Assembly (NCBI RefSeq): GCF_002243515.1 | Contig: NZ_CP022657.1 | Span: 2,347,001 to 2,411,000 of the forward strand | Length of the DNA: 64,000 nt | Origin: Tumebacillus algifaecis | GTDB lineage: Bacteria; Bacillota; Bacilli; Tumebacillales; Tumebacillaceae | Reading direction: 5' to 3' | In this document: in pieces, positions 20,201-25,809 of the stretch | How the letters are laid out: each line of letters starts with the position of its first letter | Position numbering within the stretch: the stretch's first letter is position 1 | Position numbers and translations under genes: made by a program | The notes under the pieces: model-generated | Databases searched by the model: none | What the model was told of the DNA's origin: nothing | Seen by the model: only the letters and a program-made list of their open reading frames with translations

Positions 20201-23150
20201 CGAATCGATTGACAGCGCGGCAGATCTCAAGATCACCGCCGCTGCGACAAGCGAACTGACCAACTACCCGATCACCGTCATCGTCGTTCCCGGTCAGCAA
20301 ATCGGCGTGAAGCTCGCCTACGACCGCCTGCGCTATGACGATGACAGCATCGAACGGATGGCGCTGCATCTCGAGACCTTGCTCACCCAGATGCTGCAAG
20401 GCGCCGAGCATCCGGTGCAATCGCTTCGTATTCTCTCACCACAAGAAGAAGCACTGCTGCACGATTGGAATGACAATCTGCGCCCCTACCCGCATCATCT
20501 GTGCGCACACGAGCTGTTCGATCAGCAAGCGCGCCAAACACCCGAACGCATCGCGCTGGTCTGCGCAGGGGAGAGCTTGACCTACCGTGAATTGCAAGTA
20601 GCCTCCAACCGCTTAGCGCGCCAATTACAAGCACAGGGCGTCGCACCAGGTCTGTTTGTCGGCTACTATGGCGAACGCACGCTCGATTGGGCGGTCGCCG
20701 TGCTCGCGATCTTCAAGGCGGGCGGCATCTACGTCCCGCTCGATCCGAAATACCCACAGGACCGTTTGGCATTCATGATCGAAGACACCAAGCCACAAGT
20801 GATGCTGACCTTCCGCAGATTTGTCGATCAAATGCCAACCCACCAAGCGCAGATCATCTGCCTTGATGATGCAGTAGCGTTCGTCGAAAAGCAGTGCGAT
20901 TCAGTACCTGACTACGCGGTCACTCCTGATGATCGCGCATACGTCATCTTCACCTCCGGCTCGACCGGGCGCCCGAAAGGCGCGATGGTCGAGCACAAAG
21001 GGATGCTCAACCATCTGCTGGCAAAAGTTGACGAACTTGCCGTCACCGCAGAAGATCGCATCGCCCAGAACGCTTCGCAATGTGTTGACATTTCGATCTG
21101 GCAGTTGCTAACCGCTTGGATGGTCGGGGCTAGTACGCACGTGTTGCCAGATGAAATCGCGTTCGATCCGAGCAACCAACTCGACGAAATGCATCGGTCA
21201 CGCCTGACGATTGTCGAGACCGTTCCCTCCCTGCTACGCGCGATGATCGACGAGATCGCGTTGCGCGATCCGGACCGGCCAGATCTGAGTGCGTTGCGCT
21301 GGATGATTCCAAACGGGGAAGTCCTGCCGCCTGAACTCTGCCACAAATGGCTGGATCACTATCCGGATGCATGGCTGATCAACGCATATGGTCCGACCGA
21401 ATGCTCCGACGACGTCACACACCATTTCATCAGCGAACCGCCGAGCGATCAGGTAACCAACATCTCAATCGGCCGCGTGATTCCAAACATGAAATTGTAC
21501 GTGCTAGATAAGTCGATGCAAGCGGTGCCGATCGGCATACCTGGTGAACTGCACATCGGCGGCATCGGTGTCGGACCTGGCTATCTCAATGATCCAGACA
21601 AAACGGCGAAGTCATTCCTGCCAGACTTCATCTCCGGTCAACCGAACGCGCGCCTGTACAAAACGGGCGACCTGGTGCGTTTCCGTCCGGACGGATTGCT
21701 CGAATTTTTGGGCCGCATCGACAACCAAGTGAAGATCCGTGGGTTCCGCATCGAGATCGGTGAGATCGAATCGGTCCTTTCGAACCACGAATCGATCGAA
21801 GAAGCGGTTGTCATTGCACGTGAGGACACACCGGGTGACAAGCGTCTCGCTGCTTACCTGATCGCCAAGCCCGATTGTGCGATCGATATAACCGCCCTGC
21901 GCGAGTACACCCAAAGCAAGTTGCCAGCACATATGGTGCCGACCGCCTTTGTCAGCATGGATGCCCTGCCGTTGACTGCAAACGGCAAGATCAACCGTCG
22001 CGCATTGCCTCAACCTGATGACAATGATGTCGCCCGCAAAAGTGAATACCTCCCACCGCGCGACGAGACCGAACACCGCCTCGCGCAGATCTGGTCGCAA
22101 CTGCTCGGTCTTTCCGAGGTCGGAATTCAAGACAACTTCTTTGCTCTCGGCGGACACTCACTGCTCGCCGTGCGACTGATGTCAGAAATCCAAACGCAGT
22201 TTGGGCAAAAATTGGCGTTGCAAACGCTCTACCAAGGCGGCACGATCGAGCACTTGGCCGATGCATTGCAGCAAACGGACGAAAAACTTCTGCCAACGTC
22301 CCTCGTCGAAGTGCAGAAAGGCAACACTGCCAATCAAGCACTGTTCCTCGTGCACGCCGGCGGTGGCATGGTGCACGCGTATGTCGAACTGGCTCGCCAA
22401 CTCGGTGCCGAACACACCGTCTACGGACTTCAAGCACAAGGCGTAGAGGAAGGACAAGTACCGCTGACCTCGATCGAAGCGATGGCGGCGCACTACCTGG
22501 AAGCGATTCGCTGTGTGCAGCCAAACGGCCCGTATCTGCTCGGCGGATGGTCGCTGGGCGGTGTGATCGCTTACGAAATGGCACGCCAACTCCGCGCGCA
22601 AGGAGATGTTACCAGCGATGTGTTCCTGCTCGACACGGCGATGCCGACTTGGCAAAAAGATCGCCAGCAACAGGACGAAAAAAGTTTTGCCTTGATGTTT
22701 GCCACGAACTGGGCTCGTCAATTGGGAGAAGACCTGTCCGAATTGATCGCCAAACGCGAGCAATTGAGCGAAGCGCAGATTCTCGACGCAATCTTCGAGC
22801 AGGGCAGAGTGCGCCAAATTTTCCCGCCCGATTTCGATCTGGCTGCGGTGCTGCGCGGCTACCAAGTTTTTAAACACAACATCATGGCCCAACAAAACTA
22901 CAGTCCACAGCCGTATGATGGCCACCTGACACTGCTGATCGCACAGGAAAGCGCCAGCCAATTCATCGCGATGCAAGAGGTCGGCTACGTGCTCGACACG
23001 ACGCTCGGCTGGGGAGAGATCGCACCAAACGTGAGCACACATGAGGTAGCAGGGGAGCATAGCACGCTGATGGAACAGCCTGCCGTTCAAGGTGTGGCGA
23101 GCTGTCTCCGGCTGTGCCTGCAAGAGTTGGAGCAAGCGACTCAAAAATAA
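6651..23150 (+). CDS. Terminal NRPS, four modules, two epimerases, thioesterase
   Basis: This 5499-residue protein completes and releases the cluster 1 peptide. The N-terminus (LSPEQRAVLEKRL) is a helical leader often found before NRPS C domains. Module 1: C 45-480, A 510-1000, T near 1043 (LGGDSI), E 1100-1540 (HHLLIDGVSW near 1237). Module 2: C 1560-2000 (HHILLDGWS), A 2040-2530, T near 2570. Module 3: C 2640-3070, A 3100-3590, T near 3620 (LGGDSI), E 3680-4120 (HHLIVDGVSW). Module 4: C 4160-4590, A 4617-5120, T near 5160, TE 5227-5495. The two C domains after the E domains start with LSPLQQGMLYHS, typical of DCL domains, which fits their D-configured donors. Both T domains before E have the LGGDS form expected for epimerase partners. 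TTG start, directly after the upstream stop. An exporter gene follows. Confidence 0.97.
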   Translation: MDTKAGFWDRMSKLSPEQRAVLEKRLQAAQTPTQALELIPRRSGEGPLPLSFAQQRLWVLDQLDQGTTAYNMPFAVRLSGFLDVLALEATLNTIIARHATLRTKFAKGEDDGQPMQLIASELHLPLAFIDLQHLSQAEQEAETKRRLIAETKTPFDLSQGPLIRFSLLQLGTSEQILLLSMHHIISDAWSIGVVFLKEFAELYGVLSTGRPSQLAELQIQYADYAAWQRQRLAGSMFDEQVSYWKRQLADLPALQVPTDRPRPPVLTHNGAQERFTLNNELTETLQTLSNRIGASLFMTLLAAFQVILSRYTGQEDFAVGTPIAGRTSKETEALIGFFVGTLVMRADLTDNPTFEELIERVKKTALQAYDHQDVPFDQLVNELQVERDMSRSPLVQVMFTLQNAPLTSVELPGLTISALSLESITAKFDLELLFHESPDGLVGHLKYNTDLFERDTIARFTSHLQTLLQAVAGNPTCPVADLPLMPQSERERLLTIGSGRQAAHEPAPLCAHDLVAKQAQRTPDRIAVIFEEQRLTYRELDLRANQVAHYLRALGAGPDTLIGLYVERSADLAIALLGIFKAGAAYVPIDTAYPRERVALILEDTAAPLLLTQSALLEQLPEHNATTVCLDTERAVIAEQPHTAPDSGVRPEHLAYMIYTSGSTGRPKAVMVEHRNLVSVLLTSQQEFGFQTGDTMPWIASAAFDIALFELLNPLLCGGTSVVLTKDHVLDIERLVDDLQTYTALHTVPSLMRQIVEGIRATGIPSAAYRALRLIFIGGDAVPPDLLTAMYEVFQDAQIHVLYGPTEGTIICSQFAVPRDIALNRLQIGTPLQHATLRVCDSARRMQPIGVPGELLIGGRGVTRGYFRQAELTRDKFTTLEGQRWYKTGDLVRWHVDGTLEFLGRIDHQVKIRGFRIELGEIESVLAQHESLQQTLVTVLEGEGGDKQLIAYVVPEAGQELALEDVRGHLRERLPEYMIPAGFVVLDAMPLNANGKIDRKQLPAPQLARAHTSEAYTAPRTATEQVLAEIWSSVLHRERVGIHDNFFALGGDSILSIQIVHRANRQGIRLKPKDLFQNQTIARLAAVARIANDEVTLADQGLVTGSVLLTPVQRWFFDQQFADPHHFNMSLLFELREPLDKVAMRDVIDHLLRHHDALRLRFVREADEWKQFTATAGDVPFTEVDFSDVPEAEQDTVFTAMATTWQESLDLSAGPLVRFVHATFGGERNERLSILVHHLLIDGVSWRILLQDLETAYEQRIGRHAIQLPPKTTSFQQWAALLSAHAQSDSLLQEKAYWQNMLQVNVTALPKDRTDGENLTGSADTVSVLLSTAETLRLLQDAPKAYRTQINDLLLTAWAEAFRAWTGERSLLLMMESHGREEQFEHVDTSRTVGWFTASYPLLVQLPATKELGSAVQTVKELVRAVPHRGIGFGLLSPALPDGTLPEVSYNYLGQFDQAGTSDTHARFILSSAPNGANKSTRMKRTHLLEINGVVSGGQLRMSVTFSHQVHDRTTIERLAHSFLQELQAIIAQCASATDVTYTPSDFPLANVAQSELNMLIARLDDQGVKAEQLEQMYPLSPLQQGMLYHSLLDEASGVYVTQVKAALQGDLNLVALQSAWQSVMKRHPILRTSFQTLGGRDPLQMVLQEVEMPLTLLDWQNDSQTQQEAAFEIFLKSDQAQGFDLSKAPLMRLTIIRTAVDKYRLVWTSHHILLDGWSMQHVFQEVFTLYGSHATGHERQLVQPRPYGDFIEWLGAQDLEAAQAYWQERMHGFSEPTLLGVERQTTWLPAGEQQFEEQRAALSESETLALHHLAKKHQLTLNTLVQGAWMIVLHRYSGAEDVAFGATVSGRPAELSGVEEMVGLFINTLPVRSQLTATSEVLHCLQNLQAMQTEVRDYEYTPLSLVQAWSGLPRDLPLFHSILVFENYPMNQEMADGVGEVGSLQITEMSTGELSHYPLTLGVAPGKRLAVKMAYDRLRYEDRTITLLLGHLLTVLTNLLTHPKQRVQDVPMLTSGELAQLEIWGDANLQTAPFVSTHRRFEAQAAQTPDAIAVQTDESTLTYFELNARANCLARHLQSLGVGAEVRVLLLVERSVELVVAVLGILKAGGAYVPLDTSFPEERMKLILDDVSADVLVTQASLADKLPAQNGRIVRLDTDAVEINKQAADNLPTDANPNDLAYMIYTSGSTGRPKAVMVEQYNLISVLQASQTAFRFSEGDVMPWIASVAFDIALFELLNPLLSGGTSVLLTRDEVLDLPKLTARMHAFSMIHTVPSLMRQIVQTIEEAAIPSETFDNLRAIFIGGDAVPPDLLGTMHSLFRNAQIHILYGPTEGTIICSSFAVPRDLQIDKFYIGRALPHAQLRICDRKQQIAPLGVPGELLIGGPGVSRGYYLQAELTQEKYLEQDGVRWYRTGDLVRYTTDGTIEFLGRLDNQVKIRGFRIELGEVETALNTLAGIHEAVVVTATSKAGEKRLVAYVVAQDDSKLNGAALREALNLRLPDYMIPSAFVMLDRLPLNQNGKVDRRALPTPDASLWENSDRDARTRTPLEEIIGGIWADVLGRQQVSMNENFFDAGGHSLLVTQVVTRINEVFGLQMQLRALFEAPTITEFSKRVHAQQQVSQQRAIPPIETISRAGELPLSFAQQRLWIVDHLNPGTTVYNMPFAVRLVGELNRPALERTLTEIVRRHEALRTSYENKGGQAVQQIAPPYAIHLPVVELSGEDASEQEAAAKQYVEQEASTPFDLAKGPLLRCSLLKLDSTVHVLVLNLHHIVSDGWSMGVFLQEVATLYGAYQLDQPSPLADLLVQYADFAAWQRDWLQGEVYDEQFSYWKAQLSGEMHVLQLPTDRPRPPIQTHRGATVSFHLTRETVQRLRHLSRQAGATMFMTLLAAYQVLLMRYSNQEDIAVGTPIAGRNCIETENMIGFFVNTLVMRTDLSGNPTFEQLLSRVRETALGAYAHQDLPFEKLVAALQPERDASRSPLFQTLFNLQPHSTGDSVKLPGLAVKPLEFDHATVKFDLELSIEDWGDTLVGRFNYNIDLFESATIARMITHFQTLLEAVTTDPTLPIGLAPLMSTEEQEHMLRQGQGKKVAYADLCIHQLFEAQAAKTPEHIAVLAEQGTMTYRELNERANQIAHRLQQIGVGSESLVGIFMTRTPQMIAAMLGVLKAGGAYVPLDPTYPQERILFMMNDTKMAVLLSEQHLLNELPPYEVETICLPLVETDTADDLVVQATSRNLAYVIYTSGSTGRPKGVAVEHRSAATMIQWALEEYAAEDFAGVLFSTSICFDLSVYELFVTLAAGGKVILAESALQLPQLAAKDEVTLINTVPSAITELLRIDAIPDSVRSVNLAGEALPLHLVQRLYALKTVQKVYNLYGPSEDTTYSTYRLIERDTATAPTIGRPLANTDFYLLDEHKQLVPLGVSGQLYLTGDGLARGYLGRSDLTAEKFIPNPFQNDPNGRMYATGDVARLLPDGNLEYLGRIDHQVKVRGYRIELGEIEAMLVRHPSVQAALAIVREDLPGSKRIVAYLVADPANIDQAKLRSLLKAQLPDYMIPSAFVMLDAFPLTSNGKIDRKALPAPDSGREMADRYEAPRNETEEALAEIWSKVLRVERIGIHDNYFSLGGDSILSIQILHLATQRGIRFTPKDLFQYQTIAELSQVVSSGATLLSAEQGLVTGDVLLTPVQHWFLDRLPEDAHHFNLPLLLILKERAEEALLRDVIKRLLEHHDALRMRYLKQADGWQQFNDGLSEEVPLVTVDLSHIPRHEQEESFKLIADHYQAGLDLDGHLFQAVLFHFGADRPQRLLLIVHHLIVDGVSWRILLEDLETLYSQALRGEQMQLPLKTTSFREWAARLCEAAQSDVIANERTHWLRLAKITPPAIPFDHTGDQNTVDSAHTVSVLLTRDETIRLLQEVPKAYNTQINDLLLTALIRAFANWTGESTLLVNFEGHGRENIIDGVDLSRTVGWFTSMYPVCLQLPAHQTPGDAIKAVKEQLRTVPNKGTSFGMLRYLHPDTSVQQALAALPTPEISFNYLGQFDAGTTSADTMFQLSGQQSGSAHSKRMKRDHLLDITALIAGDQLRLNMIYSTHLHNAETIEQVAAAFLDELRTLIAHCLTPEAGGYTPSDFPEARVLQVELDQFMNRLGDRQADLEQLYELSPLQQGMLYHSLLASNQGVYVTQLNLTVQGPLHADALQSAWNSVLERHPILRTAFFWDESSKPLQAVFRNLSLPLTVLDWRDLTSEQQEQSLHEFLREDVRHGFDLTAAPLMRIALIRMKEQEQRLIWTSHHLLLDGWSTSIVFAEMFAAYQASGQGEPLPQRSPRPYREFVAWLQVQDEQAAERYWRERLAGFIAPTSLRIETHRSELRAGERRFTEQKMRLSADLTQSLQSFGKQHRLTLNTILQGAWALLLSRYSGEDDVVFGTTVSGRPTDLAGVDKMVGMFINTLPIRQNLLGTTPLVSYLQALQSQQTELRQFEYSPLLDVQAWSDVPRGVPLFETIFVFENYPADEKAAESIDSAADLKITAAATSELTNYPITVIVVPGQQIGVKLAYDRLRYDDDSIERMALHLETLLTQMLQGAEHPVQSLRILSPQEEALLHDWNDNLRPYPHHLCAHELFDQQARQTPERIALVCAGESLTYRELQVASNRLARQLQAQGVAPGLFVGYYGERTLDWAVAVLAIFKAGGIYVPLDPKYPQDRLAFMIEDTKPQVMLTFRRFVDQMPTHQAQIICLDDAVAFVEKQCDSVPDYAVTPDDRAYVIFTSGSTGRPKGAMVEHKGMLNHLLAKVDELAVTAEDRIAQNASQCVDISIWQLLTAWMVGASTHVLPDEIAFDPSNQLDEMHRSRLTIVETVPSLLRAMIDEIALRDPDRPDLSALRWMIPNGEVLPPELCHKWLDHYPDAWLINAYGPTECSDDVTHHFISEPPSDQVTNISIGRVIPNMKLYVLDKSMQAVPIGIPGELHIGGIGVGPGYLNDPDKTAKSFLPDFISGQPNARLYKTGDLVRFRPDGLLEFLGRIDNQVKIRGFRIEIGEIESVLSNHESIEEAVVIAREDTPGDKRLAAYLIAKPDCAIDITALREYTQSKLPAHMVPTAFVSMDALPLTANGKINRRALPQPDDNDVARKSEYLPPRDETEHRLAQIWSQLLGLSEVGIQDNFFALGGHSLLAVRLMSEIQTQFGQKLALQTLYQGGTIEHLADALQQTDEKLLPTSLVEVQKGNTANQALFLVHAGGGMVHAYVELARQLGAEHTVYGLQAQGVEEGQVPLTSIEAMAAHYLEAIRCVQPNGPYLLGGWSLGGVIAYEMARQLRAQGDVTSDVFLLDTAMPTWQKDRQQQDEKSFALMFATNWARQLGEDLSELIAKREQLSEAQILDAIFEQGRVRQIFPPDFDLAAVLRGYQVFKHNIMAQQNYSPQPYDGHLTLLIAQESASQFIAMQEVGYVLDTTLGWGEIAPNVSTHEVAGEHSTLMEQPAVQGVASCLRLCLQELEQATQK
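11271..14520 (+). other. NRPS module DCL-A-T, code DIFHFGLIIK
   Basis: The A domain has the same ten-residue code as the preceding module, so the product should contain the same residue twice, first D then L. The T domain reads ENFFDAGGHSLL, with Ala in place of the usual Leu before GGHS; the carrier serine is intact. Confidence 0.65.
14521..19015 (+). other. NRPS module C-A-T-E, predicted D-Ala
   Basis: The pocket reads D-L-Y-N-N-A-L-T-Y-K (FDLSVY, INTVPSAI, NLAGEAL, LYGPSEDTTYS). It is one residue from DLFNNALTYK, a code associated with Ala in fengycin-type synthetases. The YGPSE form instead of YGPTE fits that clade. A complete E domain follows, so D-Ala is likely; Ser or Gly cannot be excluded by eye. 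Confidence 0.5.
19016..22325 (+). other. NRPS module DCL-A-T, last residue, possibly basic
   Basis: The pocket reads D-I-W-E-I-N-A-D-D-K (VDISIW, IVETVPSLL, IPNGEVL, AYGPTECSDD). No exact match is known to me. Three acidic pocket positions beyond Asp235 suggest a positively charged side chain such as Orn, Lys, Arg or Dab; this is inference from charge only. Confidence 0.45.
22326..23147 (+). other. Type I thioesterase (TE) domain
   Basis: About 270 residues with the alpha/beta-hydrolase fold order: LFLVHAGGG oxyanion loop, GGWSLGG nucleophile elbow near residue 5298 of the protein, LLDTAMP with the likely catalytic Asp, and GEHSTLM with the likely catalytic His near the end. It releases the peptide by hydrolysis or ring closure; sequence alone does not say which. 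Confidence 0.93.
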
Positions 23151-23154
23151 ATTG

Positions 23155-23187
23155 CCCCCAGACTATGACCACTCATAGTCCGAGGGG
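23155..23187 (+). repeat. Hairpin between terminal NRPS and exporter
   Basis: GACTATGA (23161-23168) and TCATAGTC (23173-23180) form a perfect 8-bp stem with a CCAC loop, extended by CCCC/GGGG after a small internal bulge. No T-run follows, so it is not a classic terminator. It may stabilise the mRNA or tune expression of the exporter relative to the NRPS. Confidence 0.55.
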
Positions 23188-23212
23188 CCAACCAAGAAAG
23201 GGTGAACTGCTC

Positions 23213-24508
23213 ATGTCGTCACCTTTATTCGTCCCGCTGAAAAACCGTTCCTATCGCATGTTATGGACGGGAGATCTGCTCTCCAGCTTTGGCAACTGGC
23301 TCGATCTGACCGCCTTGATCGTGTTGCTTGTCTACCACTGGCAACTCGGGCCGAACGAAACGGCAATCTTGATGCTGACCTTAGGTGTACCGATGGTCTT
23401 CCTCGGCCCTATGCTCAGCGTCTATGTTGACCGTTTGCCACTGCGAGGATTGATGCTCATCTGCATCGGCATCCGCGTCCTGTTGATCACAGGCTTACTT
23501 TTCGTGCCCAACTTCTATCTGCTGTTGCCGCTCGTGTTTCTGCGCTCGGCGATCGGGACGCTGTTCTTTCCAGCACGTCAAGCGATGATTCGCCATATCG
23601 TCCCGCTCGAACAAATTCCGGGCGCGATCTCTCTGGGTCAAATGACGATGTCGCTGACGATGATCGTCGCGCCAGCAATCGGAGGCGCACTAGTGACTGT
23701 GATCGGGCCTAGAAGCCTATTTGGAATTGAAGCAGTGTTGATGGCACTTTCACTCCTGTTCATCTGGCAGCTTCCAACGATCCCTCGCAAACAAACTTCC
23801 GCCCAACCAGCTTCGATTGACGATACTGAAGCCGTACAAGCAAAACGCTCGTTCTGGAACGATTTAAAGGAAGGGTTCGCACACATTTTCACCGTGCGAA
23901 TTTTGACAGTCGGGCTGACGCTGATCACGATCGGCATGTTTCTCGTCTACCTATACGACGGACTGCTGGCGATATGGGCCAAAGAACAGGGCATTGTCGA
24001 ATCGGGCTATGGCACCCTGATGAGCGTGATCGGTGTTGGCAGTGTGACAGGCGCACTACTGGCAGGGCAATTTCCGCGGTGGCGCAAATCGCCGCTCACT
24101 TTGATCGCAATTGTCGGCATGCTGGCAGGCGGGCTGAACATGTTGATCGGCCTCGGGGGTCTACACGTCGTGCAGTTCCCGCTGGTGATCTGGGCGATCA
24201 TTTTCCTGTTCTTCGGACTGTTTGGAGCCGCCGCGACTGTGCCGTTCGGTTACATTTTGCAGACCGAAACACCGAAAGAGCTGATCGGACGCGTATCAAG
24301 CGTTTCCAGTTCCATGCAGAGCGCAGCCACGCTGCTCGCACCGACAATCGGAGCGACCTTTGCCAACCTGTACGGCACAGGCAGCGTATTCTTCGGCTCA
24401 GGAGCGTTCATGCTCGTCTTGGCGCTACTGACCCTGCTGTTGATGCGCCTGATCAAAGGAGACCAATCCAAACGGACACCGGTCGCCACGTCCAGCAGTT
24501 ACAGATAG
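23213..24508 (+). CDS. MFS drug/peptide exporter (MFS_3 / DHA3-like)
   Basis: This 431-residue integral membrane protein has about 12 hydrophobic segments and a central hydrophilic loop near residues 195-220. The N-terminus SYRMLWTGDLLSSFGNWL and the loop after the second helix (YVDRLPLRGLM) resemble the MFS_3 group that includes MefA-like macrolide exporters and EntS. An in-frame ATG exists at 23114 inside the NRPS gene, but ATG 23213 is preferred: it has AAAGGGTG eight bases upstream and starts just before the first conserved block. It lies 62 bp after the NRPS stop and before a terminator, so it is probably the last gene of cluster 1 and likely exports, or gives self-resistance to, its peptide. 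The substrate is inferred from position only. Confidence 0.88.
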   Translation: MSSPLFVPLKNRSYRMLWTGDLLSSFGNWLDLTALIVLLVYHWQLGPNETAILMLTLGVPMVFLGPMLSVYVDRLPLRGLMLICIGIRVLLITGLLFVPNFYLLLPLVFLRSAIGTLFFPARQAMIRHIVPLEQIPGAISLGQMTMSLTMIVAPAIGGALVTVIGPRSLFGIEAVLMALSLLFIWQLPTIPRKQTSAQPASIDDTEAVQAKRSFWNDLKEGFAHIFTVRILTVGLTLITIGMFLVYLYDGLLAIWAKEQGIVESGYGTLMSVIGVGSVTGALLAGQFPRWRKSPLTLIAIVGMLAGGLNMLIGLGGLHVVQFPLVIWAIIFLFFGLFGAAATVPFGYILQTETPKELIGRVSSVSSSMQSAATLLAPTIGATFANLYGTGSVFFGSGAFMLVLALLTLLLMRLIKGDQSKRTPVATSSSYR

Positions 24509-24579
24509 GGCTTCGAACTGGAATCGGCTGCACGACAGCAACTTTTGCAAAGATTTGAAAGGGAAGACGTGATCATAAC

Positions 24580-24629
24580 GATGGGAGCAAAAAAGAGGCA
24601 TCGATCCTTGCCCCTTTTTTGCTCCCATC
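24580..24629. terminator. Bidirectional rho-independent terminator
   Basis: Two 21-base arms (24580-24600 and 24609-24629) pair with a single mismatch around an 8-base loop. Each arm carries GGGAGC next to an A6 or T6 run. It lies between two convergent genes, the MFS exporter and gerC, and can serve both. Confidence 0.85.
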
Positions 24630-24636
24630 TTTCAGT

Positions 24637-25809
24637 TCAATACACTTTTTTCCCGTAGTACACTTTTTTCCCGTATTGAACGATATCTATTTTCACGTTC
24701 ACATCGTGTAGTGAATCGGCAGTTAGCTTCAATTCCCCCTGTTTGGAAAACTGTCTCCATAACTTTTGATGATGACGATACAAGACATCTAATAGATTGA
24801 GCACATCTGCGTCAAGATCAATCCCGGCCTGAAACGTGGTCATCACCTGCTTTTTCACATTCTCACTTGCCGCTCTTTTTATTTCTTCCTCACTCATACA
24901 CCCCATAATTTGTGTAATGTGTCCTTTAAGTTTAATATCAATTGAAAATCGAAGCTCACCTTCACTGACGAACGGTTTTATTTTCATTTTCGGTTTCATA
25001 ATGACAACGGTGAAGATTTTATCTTCGCCTAATGAGATCGGGAGCGGTGCGCGTACCAGTTCACGGTTGAGCCAAAGTAGACCGCGCGATTGTAAATACG
25101 TCATTTTTCCCACCCATTTATCCCCGATCACCACACTGTATCCATCAAATAGCATCACTCGATACTTCTTTTTCTCATCAAACCATTTGCTTTTATCAGT
25201 CCCGAGACTCGGGATGATCAACGTGTGCATCGGTTCCCGCATCATAGCTGTAAATCGATGCAGCCGATAAGGAAGCACCGGATAGGAATCCTGTTTGTTC
25301 ATATCGCTCGGATCTCCCAATTTCGAGTAGACAGGGGAGGGATCGAAAACGTGCGTAGCGAGCAACAGATCTTCGATCCGCTCATCGGTCGTGTACACCC
25401 AAAATGTAGGTCGAATCTCCCCATAGCGCTGTAAGAGGTCGATCACCTCATTCACCCCTTTTTTTGCAGCCGCTTCGGTGAAGACGAGCGAACTGATATG
25501 GCTCCAAAACAAGCGGCGCTGCAAGGTGTGATACAAATCGAAGATCGCTAGGTTGAACGTTTTCCCGATCCCTTTGCCCACATAGATTGGGGCTGCGTTT
25601 TCCGATTGACCCGCACCTTCCGTTTTGCTGATACTCGTAAAATTGGGTATTTGCACATAAAGGATATAGTTGCCGTCCTGATAATCGACCCCAAGCGAAA
25701 GAACATAGGTTAAATGCTCGAGCGACTTGTAGCTCCAACAGCCGGACAGCGACACCGAGGCGACCAGCAGGAGGAGAATCCCGATCGATCTTCGTTTACG
25801 TTTCATCAT
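24637..25809 (-). CDS. gerC: Ger(x)C family germination lipoprotein
   Basis: The 390-residue protein is the lipoprotein (C) subunit of a nutrient germinant receptor, anchored on the outer face of the spore inner membrane. It starts with a basic, hydrophobic signal peptide and the lipobox LSGC with Cys at residue 24, followed by WSYKSLEHLTYVLSLGVDY, typical of the family. The start overlaps the end of gerA by 14 bp and has an AAGGAAGGGAG site upstream; a second ATG directly follows the first, so either may be used. It is the last gene of the gerB-gerA-gerC operon. Its last residues repeat YGKKVY twice because of an 18-bp tandem duplication next to the stop. The receptor's germinant cannot be told from sequence. 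Confidence 0.93.
   Translation of the reverse strand: MMKRKRRSIGILLLLVASVSLSGCWSYKSLEHLTYVLSLGVDYQDGNYILYVQIPNFTSISKTEGAGQSENAAPIYVGKGIGKTFNLAIFDLYHTLQRRLFWSHISSLVFTEAAAKKGVNEVIDLLQRYGEIRPTFWVYTTDERIEDLLLATHVFDPSPVYSKLGDPSDMNKQDSYPVLPYRLHRFTAMMREPMHTLIIPSLGTDKSKWFDEKKKYRVMLFDGYSVVIGDKWVGKMTYLQSRGLLWLNRELVRAPLPISLGEDKIFTVVIMKPKMKIKPFVSEGELRFSIDIKLKGHITQIMGCMSEEEIKRAASENVKKQVMTTFQAGIDLDADVLNLLDVLYRHHQKLWRQFSKQGELKLTADSLHDVNVKIDIVQYGKKVYYGKKVY
24640..24674 (-). repeat. 18-bp tandem duplication at the gerC 3' end
   Basis: The block TACACTTTTTTCCCGTAG occurs once in full and is followed by a copy of its first 17 bases. It adds six residues in frame (YGKKVYYGKKVY) right before the stop. It looks like a recent replication slip. 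Confidence 0.8.

Noticed and set aside
22182-23144. Long minus-strand frame of 320 codons under the TE domain, and similar antisense frames (for example 2595-3317, 12270-13070)
   Set aside because: They lie opposite clear NRPS domains, show no known domain and have no ribosome site; they are by-products of GC-rich coding DNA.
23114-23212. Upstream in-frame ATG for the MFS gene that would overlap the NRPS end
   Set aside because: The added 33 residues are hydrophilic, match no transporter N-terminus and have no good Shine-Dalgarno site, whereas ATG 23213 has one.
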